From NCBI RefSeq assembly GCF_004335085.1, contig NZ_RQRS01000002.1:62001-126000 (forward strand): 64,000 bases of DNA, read 5' to 3'. The notes beneath the pieces were generated by a model, which saw only the letters and a program-made list of their open reading frames with translations, did not search any database and was not told the DNA's origin. Of this stretch, positions 38,180 to 47,746 are shown one piece after another (position 1 is the stretch's first letter; each line of letters begins with the position of its first letter). This stretch comes from Pedobacter nototheniae. GTDB taxonomy: Bacteria > Bacteroidota > Bacteroidia > Sphingobacteriales > Sphingobacteriaceae. A program made the translations under genes and the position numbers.

Positions 38180-39538
38180 TTAGCTTTTTAGATAATCTTC
38201 ATCGCTAACGTTCATATCATCTTGAATGAAAGTTCTTGTTTTTGCCAATAATTTATCGAACAAACCAGGTCCTCTTTTTTCTTTTTCTTTCGCTACTTTA
38301 GCTTTTTCTACAAACACACCTGGCTGTTTCATTTCTTCAATCAGCTCTTCTGCTTTTAAAATACCTTTAATTAACAAACCAACACTGGTTGCATACATTG
38401 GGCTTTTTAAGTCATCGTAAATGGTTTTTGGCATGTCTTCGTATTTAGATAAATGCTCATTCGGGTAACCGATGCGGCAATCTAAACCGGTAACATACTC
38501 TACCAGCTGACTTAAGTGTTTTAATAAAGCACCACCACCGGTAATTACAATACCACCGATCAGTTTTTTCTCGTATCCTGAAGATTTAATTTCATAGTAA
38601 ACATGTTCTATGATCTCTTCCATACGGGCCTGAATAACATAAGCCAGATTTTTTACTGAAATTTCTTTTGGTTCGCGACCACGAAGTCCCGGTACACAAA
38701 TAATTTCATTTTCTTTATTTTCTTCAGCTAATGCTGATCCAAAACGTGTTTTTAATAACTCAGCCTGGTTGCGCATTACAGAACAGCCTTCACGGATATC
38801 TTCTGTTACGCTGTTACCACCGAATGGAATAACGGCAGTATGACGAATAATTCCTTCATGGAAAATAGCAATATCTGTAGTACCCCCACCAATATCTACC
38901 AAAGCAATACCAGCTTCTTTTTCTTCGTCGCTCAACACCGATTCAGAAGAAGCTAATGGCTCAAGAATCAAATCCTGAGTTTGCAATCCTGCATTGTTTA
39001 CGCATTTGATAATATTTTTCACAGCTGTAACCTGCCCCGAAATGATATGGAAATTGGCTTCAAGGCGAACACCCGCCATACCAATTGGATCTTTAATTCC
39101 TGGCTCATTATCAATGGTAAATTCTTGTGGTAGCACGTGGATAATTTCTTCTCCGGGCGGCATAACCAACTTAAACATATCATCGATTAATTTATCGATA
39201 TCTTTTTTTCCAATTTCGTTATTTAATTCTCTTCTCGTTAAAATACCGCGGTGCTGCAAACTTTTAATGTGTTGCCCAGCAATACCGACATTTACAACCT
39301 GAATTTCTACATTCGATTGTCCGCTGGCTACTTCTACTGCCTGCGCAATGCCTTGTACGGTTTTTTGAATGTTAGATACCACTCCACGTGTAACACCCGC
39401 CGATTCTGCCTTTCCTATTCCTAAAATTTCTACCTTACCGTGTTGTGTTCTGCGGCCTACAATAACACAGATTTTTGTAGTACCGATATCTAAGCCTACT
39501 ACAATGGGCGACTGACTGGTAAATTTTGCCTTGTCCAT
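38180..39538 (-). CDS. ftsA: Cell division protein FtsA
   Basis: Actin-like ATPase that tethers FtsZ to the inner membrane. 452 residues. Phosphate-1 VGLDIGTTKICVIVG, the 1C domain region (VNVGIAGQHIKSL), phosphate-2 ALVDIGGGTTDIAIF and adenosine motif GGIVITGGGALLKHL. The C-terminus has basic/amphipathic stretches (GLFDKLLAKTRTFIQD) that would serve as the membrane-targeting helix. It lies 44 bp after ftsQ and 131 bp before ftsZ. Normal for the phylum. Confidence 0.97.
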   Translation of the reverse strand: MDKAKFTSQSPIVVGLDIGTTKICVIVGRRTQHGKVEILGIGKAESAGVTRGVVSNIQKTVQGIAQAVEVASGQSNVEIQVVNVGIAGQHIKSLQHRGILTRRELNNEIGKKDIDKLIDDMFKLVMPPGEEIIHVLPQEFTIDNEPGIKDPIGMAGVRLEANFHIISGQVTAVKNIIKCVNNAGLQTQDLILEPLASSESVLSDEEKEAGIALVDIGGGTTDIAIFHEGIIRHTAVIPFGGNSVTEDIREGCSVMRNQAELLKTRFGSALAEENKENEIICVPGLRGREPKEISVKNLAYVIQARMEEIIEHVYYEIKSSGYEKKLIGGIVITGGGALLKHLSQLVEYVTGLDCRIGYPNEHLSKYEDMPKTIYDDLKSPMYATSVGLLIKGILKAEELIEEMKQPGVFVEKAKVAKEKEKRGPGLFDKLLAKTRTFIQDDMNVSDEDYLKS

Positions 39539-39582
39539 ATTCGTTAATTTTGTTGAGTTATATATATTGTTTTTCTAGGGAT

Positions 39583-40680
39583 CTATTTGTTCTTTTTTTC
39601 TGTTGCCGTTTTCTTCTGTGTTGTTTCAGGTTTTACGGGCTTGGGTTTTGCAACTGTTTGTACTGGTTTATCCTTTTTAACATCAGGTTTTGCAACTGTT
39701 GTTTTTTCTACCGGCTTGGGCTTTGGAACTTCGTTTCTTTCGACCGTTTTTGGTTTAGTTGCCACTGTTTTTTTAGCTTCAGTTGGTATTTCATTATTTT
39801 TTATGGCAGTTTCAATTACATTATTAATTAAAGAGTCTGTTACCTGATTTCTTATTTTTGTAACCTCTGCGTTTGAAATTACCTTTGCTTTTTTTACAGC
39901 TGTTGAATCTCTTTTTTCACAAACAACCTGATTGGTGTACTTAATGTTAATGGTTTTATATTGTCTTGCGATAACCTGTGGCATTGCTCTTTTATAAAAA
40001 ATATTCAGATTTTTCATTTTCACATCAAGTGAATCTGCATCGCCAAGTATAATGTGTTCGTCACCTACTCGAGGTATCAAAACCATATCGCTTTTAGCAT
40101 CAACAATAATTTGTTCAATTTGTGAATCCCACAAAGTATCTCTTTTAATATACTGTGCCGTTTTATACAAATCCTTTGCCAATTGCGTATGTAAAGTATC
40201 TACACGACTTCCAAAAACTTCGGTAATGTTTCCAGTAGCAACCAATACATTTGCAGTAAAGTTTGATGAAATAGGCATTTTTAATCCATCATTATCAATG
40301 TAAAAATCTTGTCCGGCATTATTTAATATACGTAATATTGGCTGTCTTTGTTTTACTTCGATATGCATTACACCATCCATATCAACATATACTTTGGCAA
40401 AGCCGATATATGGATTAGATCTCAGCTTTTTCTCAATTTGATGGATATTAATATTTTCAAGGTTTCTACCTAAAAGTACACCTTGATCTTCCTTTAAAAT
40501 CTCATCAATTTCTTCACGTTCTATAAAATTATCGGCACCGGGTATTAAAATTTTAATGTTGGTACATTTTACAGTTTGTTTTTTAACGTTGATAAAACTC
40601 AATAGCACCACCACCCCGCTTAAGCTTATCAGCCAAGCGAACACAAAAAATATAGCTTTCCAGTTGATCCGTTTAAGCAT
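39583..40680 (-). CDS. ftsQ: Cell division protein FtsQ with long low-complexity basic tail
   Basis: Bitopic divisome protein linking FtsB/L to the ring. 365 residues: short cytoplasmic N-terminus, membrane helix (about 8-28, AIFFVFAWLISLSGVVVLLSF), POTRA domain (IKILIPGADNFIEREEIDEI through NPYIGFAKVYVDMDGVMHIEV), then the FtsQ beta domain to about 250. The last 80-100 residues are a Lys/Pro/Thr/Val-rich tail with repeats such as AKPKPVKPE and VPKPKPVEK, rare in other phyla. It overlaps the end of murC by 8 bp. The tail is predicted periplasmic; its role is unknown. Confidence 0.93.
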   Translation of the reverse strand: MLKRINWKAIFFVFAWLISLSGVVVLLSFINVKKQTVKCTNIKILIPGADNFIEREEIDEILKEDQGVLLGRNLENINIHQIEKKLRSNPYIGFAKVYVDMDGVMHIEVKQRQPILRILNNAGQDFYIDNDGLKMPISSNFTANVLVATGNITEVFGSRVDTLHTQLAKDLYKTAQYIKRDTLWDSQIEQIIVDAKSDMVLIPRVGDEHIILGDADSLDVKMKNLNIFYKRAMPQVIARQYKTINIKYTNQVVCEKRDSTAVKKAKVISNAEVTKIRNQVTDSLINNVIETAIKNNEIPTEAKKTVATKPKTVERNEVPKPKPVEKTTVAKPDVKKDKPVQTVAKPKPVKPETTQKKTATEKKNK

Positions 40681-42028
40681 TGTTTAGGGTGTTTTTTAAT
40701 GGTTCTATTAATGTATCAATATCGCCTGCGCCAACTGTTAAAATCAGTTCGGGCTTTGCTTCTTTAACATGTTCAAGTACAAATTCCTTTGTACAAACTT
40801 TCTTATTGCTTGCGGTAATTTTATCAAGCAAATAAGTTGAATTTATTCCTTCTATGGGTAATTCTCTAGCTGGATAAATCTCCAAGAGCATCAATTCATC
40901 GGCAGTACTTAAAATCTTTGCAAAATCATCAGCAAAATCTCTCGTACGGCTAAATAAGTGTGGTTGAAACACAACTGTAAGCTTTTTATCTGGATACAGC
41001 TGTCTAACCGCATTAAAGCAAGCTTTTAATTCTTCTGGGTGGTGTGCATAGTCATCAATATAAATTTGCTGATTGTTATTAACCACATATTCAAATCTGC
41101 GTTTCACTCCCTTAAAGCTTGCAACGGCTTGTTTTATCTTTTCAGCATCAATACCAAGCTGTAAAGCAATTGCAATTGCAACGGTAGTATTTTCAACATT
41201 ATGCTTGCCTGGCAACATTAGGCTTAAATCTTTTATATTATGCGAAGCATCCGAATAATCAAAAACAAACTTAGAGCCCTCTACCCGAAGGTTTTCTGAT
41301 TTGGCAATTGCTGTTGAACTTGCGGCATAGGTAATTCCATTTTTTAATGGAAGCCCTTCGTGGGCATATAATTTACCACCCTCTTTTAATTGATTAGCAA
41401 ATAGATGAAATGATTCTTCTAAATGAGTTTTATCACCATAAATATCCAAATGATCGGCATCCATGGAGGTAATTACAGCTACATCAGGGTGAAGCGTTAA
41501 AAACGAACGATCGTATTCATCAGCTTCAACAACCACAACATTATTATTACCAAACAATACATTACTGTTGTAATTGCTGGTAATGCCGCCCAAAAAAGCA
41601 GTGCAATCGTAGCCTGTATCTTTTAAAAGATGTGCCACAATTGATGATGTGGTGGTTTTACCGTGTGTACCCGCAACTGCGATACAAAACATGCCCTTAC
41701 TGATTATGCCTAAAACTTCGGAACGTTTCTTTAAGCTGAAACCTTTATCTATAAAATGATTTAAGATTTTCGAATCCTTAGGAATTGCTGGTGTATAAAC
41801 AATCAGTGTATCATCATGTTTATCCAAAAATGCACATGGCAATGTACCCGATTCATCCAAGTAGGAAATTAAAATGCCTTCTTGTTCTAATGTTTCGGTA
41901 AGCTTTGTTCTGGTTTTATCATAACCACAAACAGCCACGCCACGTTTAGCAAAATAACGAGCAAGCGCACTCATACCGATACCACCGATACCCACGAAAT
42001 AAGCTCTATTTATTTTGTCTAATTCCAT
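40673..42028 (-). CDS. murC: UDP-N-acetylmuramate--L-alanine ligase
   Basis: Adds L-alanine to UDP-MurNAc, first Mur ligase step, cytoplasmic. 451 residues. N-terminal UDP-binding GIGGIGMSALARYFAKRG, ATP P-loop AGTHGKTTTSSIVAHLL, central EADEYDRSFL, and DDYAHHPEELKA characteristic of MurC. It starts 3 bp after murG ends and overlaps ftsQ by 8 bp, in the usual murG-murC-ftsQ order. The genes between murC and ftsQ in Proteobacteria (murB, ddl) are absent here. Confidence 0.97.
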   Translation of the reverse strand: MELDKINRAYFVGIGGIGMSALARYFAKRGVAVCGYDKTRTKLTETLEQEGILISYLDESGTLPCAFLDKHDDTLIVYTPAIPKDSKILNHFIDKGFSLKKRSEVLGIISKGMFCIAVAGTHGKTTTSSIVAHLLKDTGYDCTAFLGGITSNYNSNVLFGNNNVVVVEADEYDRSFLTLHPDVAVITSMDADHLDIYGDKTHLEESFHLFANQLKEGGKLYAHEGLPLKNGITYAASSTAIAKSENLRVEGSKFVFDYSDASHNIKDLSLMLPGKHNVENTTVAIAIALQLGIDAEKIKQAVASFKGVKRRFEYVVNNNQQIYIDDYAHHPEELKACFNAVRQLYPDKKLTVVFQPHLFSRTRDFADDFAKILSTADELMLLEIYPARELPIEGINSTYLLDKITASNKKVCTKEFVLEHVKEAKPELILTVGAGDIDTLIEPLKNTLNNA

Positions 42029-42031
42029 TTT

Positions 42032-43138
42032 TTATTTTTTAATCAGTTTTAAAACTTCATTTGCAATAATCTCATCAGCTTGTGGCAAGGCCATTTTACC
42101 AATGTTTTCAGATAATTTTTCGCAAAGCGATTTATCTTTAAGCATTTTTAAAGCTTCAGCAACCAGTGTATCTTCTGCCGAGCGATCGTTAATTAAAATT
42201 GCGGCATTATTTTTAACCAATGCCATTGCATTTTTTGTTTGATGATCTTCTGCCACATTTGGCGAAGGCACTAAAATAACGGGCTTTTTAATTAAACAGA
42301 GTTCTGCAATAGTTCCAGCTCCAGCTCTGCTAATAATTACATCAGCCGCGGCATAAGCTAAATCCATTTTATTTAAAAACTCCAGAATTCGCACATTAGG
42401 ATGATAATCTAAGCCTAATCTTTCAATAATTCCTTTGTAGTAAAACTTACCTGTTTGCCAAATCACCTGCACATCTTCTGCAAGAATTTCTGGCAAGTGT
42501 TTTTCAATGCTTTTATTTAAGGTTCCGGCTCCTAGACTTCCGCCTGTAACCAAAATAATTTTCTTTTGTGGATCGAGTTTTAATAACTCTGCACCTGCAT
42601 AATGTTTACCTTTAATATCAACCACATCCGTACGCACGGGATTGCCTGTTTTCAGTATTTTATCGACAGGAAAAAACTGTTGCATCTCATCAAAAGCAAC
42701 ACAAATTTTTGAGGCTTTTTTACCGAGCCATTTATTGGTTACACCTGCATAAGAGTTTTGTTCCTGAATTAAATATGGAATACCTTTTAAAGATGCGGCA
42801 TACAACAAAGGGCCAGAAGCGTAACCACCTACCCCAACTACTGCATCGGGTTTAAATTCATTAATAATTTGGATGGCTTTGCGCACACTTCCTATTACTT
42901 TGAACGGCAAGGCAAGATTTTTAACAATCGAGCCTCTTTGGATTCCACTAATATTTAAACCAACAATTTTATATCCGGCAGCAGGAACTTTTTCCATTTC
43001 CATGCGACCTGTGGCGCCCACAAATAAAATTTCACAAGCGGGCACAATGCGTTTAAGCGCATTGGCTATGGCCACGGCGGGGAAAATATGCCCGCCAGTG
43101 CCACCACCTGATATGATAATTTTTGGGGAATTATTCAT
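42032..43138 (-). CDS. murG: UDP-GlcNAc:undecaprenyl-pyrophosphoryl-MurNAc-pentapeptide transferase
   Basis: GT28 glycosyltransferase that makes lipid II at the inner face of the inner membrane. 368 residues. N-terminal IIISGGGTGGHIFPAVAIA, GVGGYASGPLLYAA, LIQEQNSYAGVTNKWL, UDP-GlcNAc-site VTGGSLGA and the C-terminal ADVIISRAGAGTIAELCLI and PVILVPSPNVAEDHQ. The start codon region (43131-43138) belongs to a 34-bp sequence repeated exactly 88 bp upstream, so the leader of murG has been duplicated. Four-helix-bundle gene sits 189 bp upstream. Confidence 0.97.
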   Translation of the reverse strand: MNNSPKIIISGGGTGGHIFPAVAIANALKRIVPACEILFVGATGRMEMEKVPAAGYKIVGLNISGIQRGSIVKNLALPFKVIGSVRKAIQIINEFKPDAVVGVGGYASGPLLYAASLKGIPYLIQEQNSYAGVTNKWLGKKASKICVAFDEMQQFFPVDKILKTGNPVRTDVVDIKGKHYAGAELLKLDPQKKIILVTGGSLGAGTLNKSIEKHLPEILAEDVQVIWQTGKFYYKGIIERLGLDYHPNVRILEFLNKMDLAYAAADVIISRAGAGTIAELCLIKKPVILVPSPNVAEDHQTKNAMALVKNNAAILINDRSAEDTLVAEALKMLKDKSLCEKLSENIGKMALPQADEIIANEVLKLIKK

Positions 43139-43330
43139 TTTTATTATTTAATTATTGAATGAGTAAATTTTGAATGAGTGAATGTTTACAGAACAATCTT
43201 ACATTTCAAGTTTTATCATTATTCATTTTTATTATTTAATTATTGAATGAGTGAATCTTGAGTGAGTGAATGTTCAACAACTAATGTTTTATTCTCTAAC
43301 TCTGTCATTCAAAATTCTATCATTCTCTCA
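43131..43330. repeat. Duplicated leader and palindromic repeats upstream of murG
   Basis: A 34-bp sequence (43131-43164) is exactly repeated at 43219-43252, period 88. It includes the CAT of the murG start codon and AATTATTGAATGAGT. Downstream of each copy is GAATGAGTGAAT-type sequence, and near 43300-43325 the complementary ATTCAAAATTCTATCATTCTC, so the RNA can fold back. Related copies are at 43740-43850, 49201-49400 and 33073-33140. Confidence 0.75.
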
Positions 43331-43702
43331 TTTATTATTACTTACTGTTTTTCTTGCTTTAGCCACAATTGCTAAAATTTCATTTATTTCTTTTAACAGA
43401 GGTTGAGCATTAACAAGATTCGCTATTTCCGATTCTATTAAAATTTCAATCCAAAATGCTGTTTCATCAGCCTCTTCTACAACTATACTAAGTTTTGCAT
43501 AAAACTCAGCTTTTGATCTACTTCTACAAGCAGCTCTATAATTTGCTCCAACTGAAGATGAAGATCTTATAAACTGCCTTCCTATTATTTTCGCTTCTTC
43601 TGTTTTAGGTAATAATTGATAATATTTAATAGAATCTAGCACGAACTTCTTTGTTCTTGCTTTTACCATTGTTACAAAATCTACTTTACTTACATTCTCC
43701 AT
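43328..43702 (-). CDS. Four-helix-bundle protein (23S rRNA intervening-sequence-protein family)
   Basis: 124 residues, all helical, matching the IVS/S23 four-helix-bundle family: VKARTKKFVLDSIKYYQLLP, then EAKIIGRQFIRSSSSVGANY, RAACRSRSKAEFYAKLSIV, EEADETAFWIEILIE and late KARKTV. In some bacteria these are encoded within 23S rRNA intervening sequences; in Bacteroidota they occur as free-standing genes, often moved between loci, with unknown function. Here it interrupts the dcw order between murG and ftsW and is flanked on both sides by palindromic repeats, suggesting insertion as a unit. Confidence 0.88.
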   Translation of the reverse strand: MENVSKVDFVTMVKARTKKFVLDSIKYYQLLPKTEEAKIIGRQFIRSSSSVGANYRAACRSRSKAEFYAKLSIVVEEADETAFWIEILIESEIANLVNAQPLLKEINEILAIVAKARKTVSNNK

Positions 43703-43739
43703 AGCTTATTATTTAATGTTTAAACCGTGGGATGTTACT

Positions 43740-43850
43740 ATTTAATTTTAAATGAGTGAGTTTTGAATGTGTGAATATTTAGTAATTACTTCATTCAAAA
43801 TTCACTCATTCAATCATTCTCTAATTGTATCATTCAATAATTATAACCTT
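43740..43850. repeat. Palindromic repeat between the four-helix-bundle gene and ftsW
   Basis: AATGAGTGAGTTTTGAATG near 43751-43769 pairs with CATTCAAAATTCACTCATT near 43793-43811, followed by ATCATTCTCTAATTGTATCATTC. It is the most obviously palindromic member of the dcw repeat family and abuts the ftsW stop codon. Confidence 0.65.
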
Positions 43851-45042
43851 ACGCTATCGCTGGAATCTCTCCAACAATTACTTTATTTTTTATTTTCTCT
43901 TTATCTTCTTTCGTTCCGATACTGGCATTTTCTTCCACGTCACGGCTTACACTTAAAATAATCCCAAAGGCTACACTGGTAAAAATCATAGATGTACCTC
44001 CCATGCTTACCAATGGCAATGGCACACCAGTTACTGGCCCTAAACCTACTGCAACGGCCATATTTGCAAACGCCTGTATGGTTAAGCTAAAACTTAACCC
44101 TGCCGCCAGTAAGGCGCCAAATGCCTTGGGTGCCCGCGTTACTATTTTTATACATCGGTATAGGAGCACCAGGTAAAGCATCATAATTACAATTCCCCCC
44201 AGTGTTCCCCATTCCTCAATAATAATGGCGAAAATAAAATCGGAATATGGGTGCGGAAGGAAATTGCGCTGCGTGCTATTACCTGGTCCTTTACCAAAAA
44301 CACCACCAGTAGCTAAAGCAATTTTTGCCTGATCTGCCTGGAAAGTTTTATCTGAGTGCTGCATCTCTGGATGCATAAACGAATTAATACGAGACATGTA
44401 CGTTTTTCTTCTTGGTCCCAAAAAGAACACGAACATGAGCAAAACCAATCCGCCGGCACAAACTATCGCAATTTGTTTTATACTAATCCTGCCTATAATA
44501 AGCAGTAAAATACTTACTCCAAATAACATCAACGCTGTTGATAAATTTGCTAAAGCAATTAAAACGAAAACCACACACACAGAGCCCATAATTGGGATGA
44601 ATGATTCTTTTACATTTTTTATATTCTCTTGTTTTTTGGTTAGCATCCTTGCTAAAAAGGTAATTAAAGCTAGTTTAGCTAAATCGGACGTTTGAAAAGT
44701 TAAACCAATTACTGGAATTTTAACCCAGCGAGATGCATCGTTTAAATTGGTCCCAAATATTAATGTATAAAGTAAAAGCGGGATTGTTACAATCATCAGC
44801 ACTTTAGAAATGCCTGCATAATAACGGTAATCGAGCAGGTGGGCTATATAAATCATCCCTATACCGAGTAGCACAAAAATAAGGTGCTTGGTTAATAGTA
44901 GTTTTTCAACTGCCTCTCCTTTTTTATAAGCTAAAGTACCCGTTGCGCTATACACTGCCATTACAGATATAAGCGAAAGCAGGATGATGATTAACCAAAT
45001 CCATCTATCGCCTTTTGTTTTATTAAGTAGTGCCTGCAACAT
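43849..45042 (-). CDS. ftsW: Lipid II polymerase/flippase-family protein FtsW
   Basis: SEDS-family membrane glycosyltransferase working with FtsI in septal peptidoglycan synthesis. 397 residues, about ten membrane helices. Conserved blocks include GATGTLAYKKGEAVEKLL-like loop (SATGTLAYKKGEA), NDASRWVKIPVIGLTFQ (extracytoplasmic), GVFGKGPGNSTQRNFLPH with DFIFAIIIEEWG, and the late GLGPVTGVPLPLVSMGGTS. A hydrophilic C-terminal tail of about 25 residues follows. It lies 13 bp after murD. Followed by the palindromic repeat and the four-helix-bundle gene. Confidence 0.97.
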   Translation of the reverse strand: MLQALLNKTKGDRWIWLIIILLSLISVMAVYSATGTLAYKKGEAVEKLLLTKHLIFVLLGIGMIYIAHLLDYRYYAGISKVLMIVTIPLLLYTLIFGTNLNDASRWVKIPVIGLTFQTSDLAKLALITFLARMLTKKQENIKNVKESFIPIMGSVCVVFVLIALANLSTALMLFGVSILLLIIGRISIKQIAIVCAGGLVLLMFVFFLGPRRKTYMSRINSFMHPEMQHSDKTFQADQAKIALATGGVFGKGPGNSTQRNFLPHPYSDFIFAIIIEEWGTLGGIVIMMLYLVLLYRCIKIVTRAPKAFGALLAAGLSFSLTIQAFANMAVAVGLGPVTGVPLPLVSMGGTSMIFTSVAFGIILSVSRDVEENASIGTKEDKEKIKNKVIVGEIPAIA

Positions 45043-45055
45043 ATTACAACCTCCT

Positions 45056-46444
45056 TTATAGTTCTTTTACAGCCGCTTTAAATTGATTACCGCGGTCTTC
45101 ATAATTTTTAAACAAATCGAAACTTGCACATGCTGGTGATAGTAAAACGGTATCACCACGTTTAGCCAAGTGGTAAGCAATTTGCGCTGCCTCATCAGCT
45201 GAAAAAGTATTAACAATTACGTCTACATCATCTTCAAAAGCATCATGAATGCGTTTATTATCTTTACCCAAACAAACGATAGCTTTTACCTTGCTTTTAA
45301 CTAAATCTTTAAGCATGTTGTAGTCATTTCCTTTATCTACGCCGCCCATAATTAACACTACATCGGTGCTCATACTTTCTAAAGCATACCAGGTAGAGTT
45401 TACATTGGTTGCCTTGCTATCGTTAATAAAATCTATCCCTGAAATTTTAGCCACATGTTCTAATCTGTGCTCAATATTTTTGAAATCTCCCATGCTTTCG
45501 CGGATGGAGCTATTTCTTAATTCTAAAACTTTAGATACAATGCCTGAAGCCATAGAATTGTAAATGTTGTGCTTGCCTTGTAAGGCTAAATCTGAAATAG
45601 ACATGGTTAGTTCGTTATTTGGTTCTATAAGGATGTGTATTGTATTATTCTCTAAAAACGCTCCAGTTTCAACTTTTTTAATGATTGAAAATGGATATGT
45701 TTTAGCCAAAGGGGTAATATTTTTTAAAGCTTTTAAAGTCTCTTCATCATCGGCACAGTAAACAAAAACATCATTTTCTGTTTGATTTTGAATAATCCGC
45801 ATTTTTGATGCAGCATAGTTTTCAAGCTTATAATCGTAGCGATCCAAATGATCTGGTGTGATGTTAAGCAGAACAGCTACATCAGCCTTAAATTTGAACA
45901 TATCATCGAGCATAAAACTTGATATTTCTAAAACATACCAGTCGAAATTTTCAGTTGCCACCTGAGCTGCAAAACTCTGCCCAATGTTGCCAGCCAAACC
46001 AACGTTTAGTCCTGCTTTTTTCAAAATATGATAAGTAAGCAAACTTGTTGTCGATTTACCATTGGAACCTGTAATACAAATGGTTTTCGCATTGGTATAT
46101 CTTCCTGCAAATTCAATTTCTGAAATAACAGGAATTCCTTTTTCTACCAGTTTTTTAATAATGGATGCCGTTGGCGGTATGCCTGGGCTTTTTATTACTT
46201 GATCTGCATTCAGAATTAATTCTTCCGTATGTTTTTCAGATTCAAAAGCGATTGATAGCTTTTCTAAAGCAGCTTTGTATTTATCTGTAATTACTCCGAA
46301 ATCGGATACAAATACATCAAAACCTTGTTTTTGAGCTAATTTCGCTGCACCAACACCACTTTCGCCAGCGCCTAAAATAACAACACGGCCCTGCCCTGCC
46401 ATTGCTAACTTAGTTGTGTTTGATGTGATGTTATTGGTGTCCAT
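45056..46444 (-). CDS. murD: UDP-N-acetylmuramoyl-L-alanine--D-glutamate ligase
   Basis: Adds D-glutamate to the growing peptide; cytoplasmic. 462 residues. N-terminal VVILGAGESGVGAAKLAQKQ (about 20-40), P-loop ITGSNGKSTTSLL, NITPDHLDRYDYKLENYAASK and C-terminal INDSKATNVNSTWYALES, MGGVDKGNDY and LSPACASFDLFKNYEDRG. The first about 16 residues before MAGQGRVVILG are weakly conserved, so the ATG of codon 17 is an alternative start. It lies 54 bp downstream of mraY. Confidence 0.97.
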   Translation of the reverse strand: MDTNNITSNTTKLAMAGQGRVVILGAGESGVGAAKLAQKQGFDVFVSDFGVITDKYKAALEKLSIAFESEKHTEELILNADQVIKSPGIPPTASIIKKLVEKGIPVISEIEFAGRYTNAKTICITGSNGKSTTSLLTYHILKKAGLNVGLAGNIGQSFAAQVATENFDWYVLEISSFMLDDMFKFKADVAVLLNITPDHLDRYDYKLENYAASKMRIIQNQTENDVFVYCADDEETLKALKNITPLAKTYPFSIIKKVETGAFLENNTIHILIEPNNELTMSISDLALQGKHNIYNSMASGIVSKVLELRNSSIRESMGDFKNIEHRLEHVAKISGIDFINDSKATNVNSTWYALESMSTDVVLIMGGVDKGNDYNMLKDLVKSKVKAIVCLGKDNKRIHDAFEDDVDVIVNTFSADEAAQIAYHLAKRGDTVLLSPACASFDLFKNYEDRGNQFKAAVKEL

Positions 46445-46498
46445 TATTTCAATTTTATCTCTCTTACTTTATTATGTTTTTACTTTAAGCTTCTGCTT

Positions 46499-47746
46499 TT
46501 ATCTTAATTTCAATGTTACAATGGTCATAATGGCTAGCATAATTCCTATAATCCAGAAACGGGTAACAATTTTAGCTTCGTGGTAACCTTTCTTTTGGTA
46601 ATGATGGTGTAAAGGCGACATCAGGAAAATTCTTCGACCTTCGCCAAACTTCTTCTTGGTATATTTAAAGTAGGAAACCTGCATAATTACCGATACCAAC
46701 TCAACCAGAAAGAGACCACATAAAATAGGAATCAAAAGTTCCTTACGGATCATAATGGCAAACGCTGCAATGATACCTCCAATGGCTAAACTTCCGGTAT
46801 CGCCCATAAAAACCTGAGCTGGATAAGAGTTATACCACAAGAAACCTACGCAAGCCCCCACAAAGGCACCTGCAAAAATCATGAGCTCGCCCGAGTTGGG
46901 GATATACATAATATTGAGGTAATCGGCCATAACAGTATTACCTGAAACATAAGCCAAAATACCGAGTGTAGTGCCAATGATGGCTGATGTTCCGGTTGCC
47001 AATCCATCAATACCATCGGTTATATTTGCTCCATTTGATACCGCCGTAATGATAAAAACGGTGAAAGCAAGGAATACAATGAAAGCATATTTTTCGTACC
47101 CATCACCTAAAAACTTAAGTACCTTTGCGTAATCGAACTCATTGTTCTTGTAAAAGGGCATATTGGTTTTGGTCGATTTTACGTCTTGTGTATAATAAAA
47201 GGTTTCTCCTTTTTGACGCAAAACCATTGGCGCTGAAGAAGTATTTTTAACATTATCCTGAACGGTTTCTCTAACCACAATATTTGGGTTGTAATACATT
47301 GTCCAGCCAATAATTAAGCCTAAACCAACCTGACCAACCACTTTAAAGCGACCGGCTAAACCTTCTTTATTCTTTTTAAATACTTTGATATAATCATCTA
47401 AAAAGCCAATTGCGCCCATCCAAATGGTGGTTACAATCATCAGGATAACATAAACGTTTGTAATATTGGCGAATAAAATTGTCGGGATTAAAATACCAAG
47501 CAAAATCATGATACCACCCATTGTTGGGGTACCTTGTTTTTGCATTTGTCCTTCTAAACCTAAATTCCTTACTGTTTCTCCCACTTGCATTTTGTGTAGA
47601 AAATCGATAATTCTACGTCCATAAACAGTTGTAATAATTAGGGATAGGATAATAGAAATAGATGCACGGAACGTGATGTATTGAAACAACCTTAATCCAG
47701 GAATGTCATAATGCTTATGCAGGTATTCAAATAATAAATATAACAT
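46499..47746 (-). CDS. mraY: Phospho-N-acetylmuramoyl-pentapeptide transferase
   Basis: Makes lipid I on undecaprenyl phosphate in the inner membrane. 415 residues, about ten helices; longer than the about 360 of Proteobacteria because of an insertion around residues 145-190, common in Bacteroidota. Signatures are [13 protein letters not shown], the Asp pair in [25 protein letters not shown] and the late [10 protein letters not shown], and [19 protein letters not shown]. The start codon overlaps the murE stop by 1 bp (TAATG), indicating translational coupling. Confidence 0.97.
   Translation of the reverse strand: MLYLLFEYLHKHYDIPGLRLFQYITFRASISIILSLIITTVYGRRIIDFLHKMQVGETVRNLGLEGQMQKQGTPTMGGIMILLGILIPTILFANITNVYVILMIVTTIWMGAIGFLDDYIKVFKKNKEGLAGRFKVVGQVGLGLIIGWTMYYNPNIVVRETVQDNVKNTSSAPMVLRQKGETFYYTQDVKSTKTNMPFYKNNEFDYAKVLKFLGDGYEKYAFIVFLAFTVFIITAVSNGANITDGIDGLATGTSAIIGTTLGILAYVSGNTVMADYLNIMYIPNSGELMIFAGAFVGACVGFLWYNSYPAQVFMGDTGSLAIGGIIAAFAIMIRKELLIPILCGLFLVELVSVIMQVSYFKYTKKKFGEGRRIFLMSPLHHHYQKKGYHEAKIVTRFWIIGIMLAIMTIVTLKLR

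Noticed and set aside
39526..39860. Hydrophobic-looking reading frames antisense to ftsQ
   Set aside because: They are produced by the Lys/Pro/Thr-rich tail of ftsQ read on the other strand; no independent signal.
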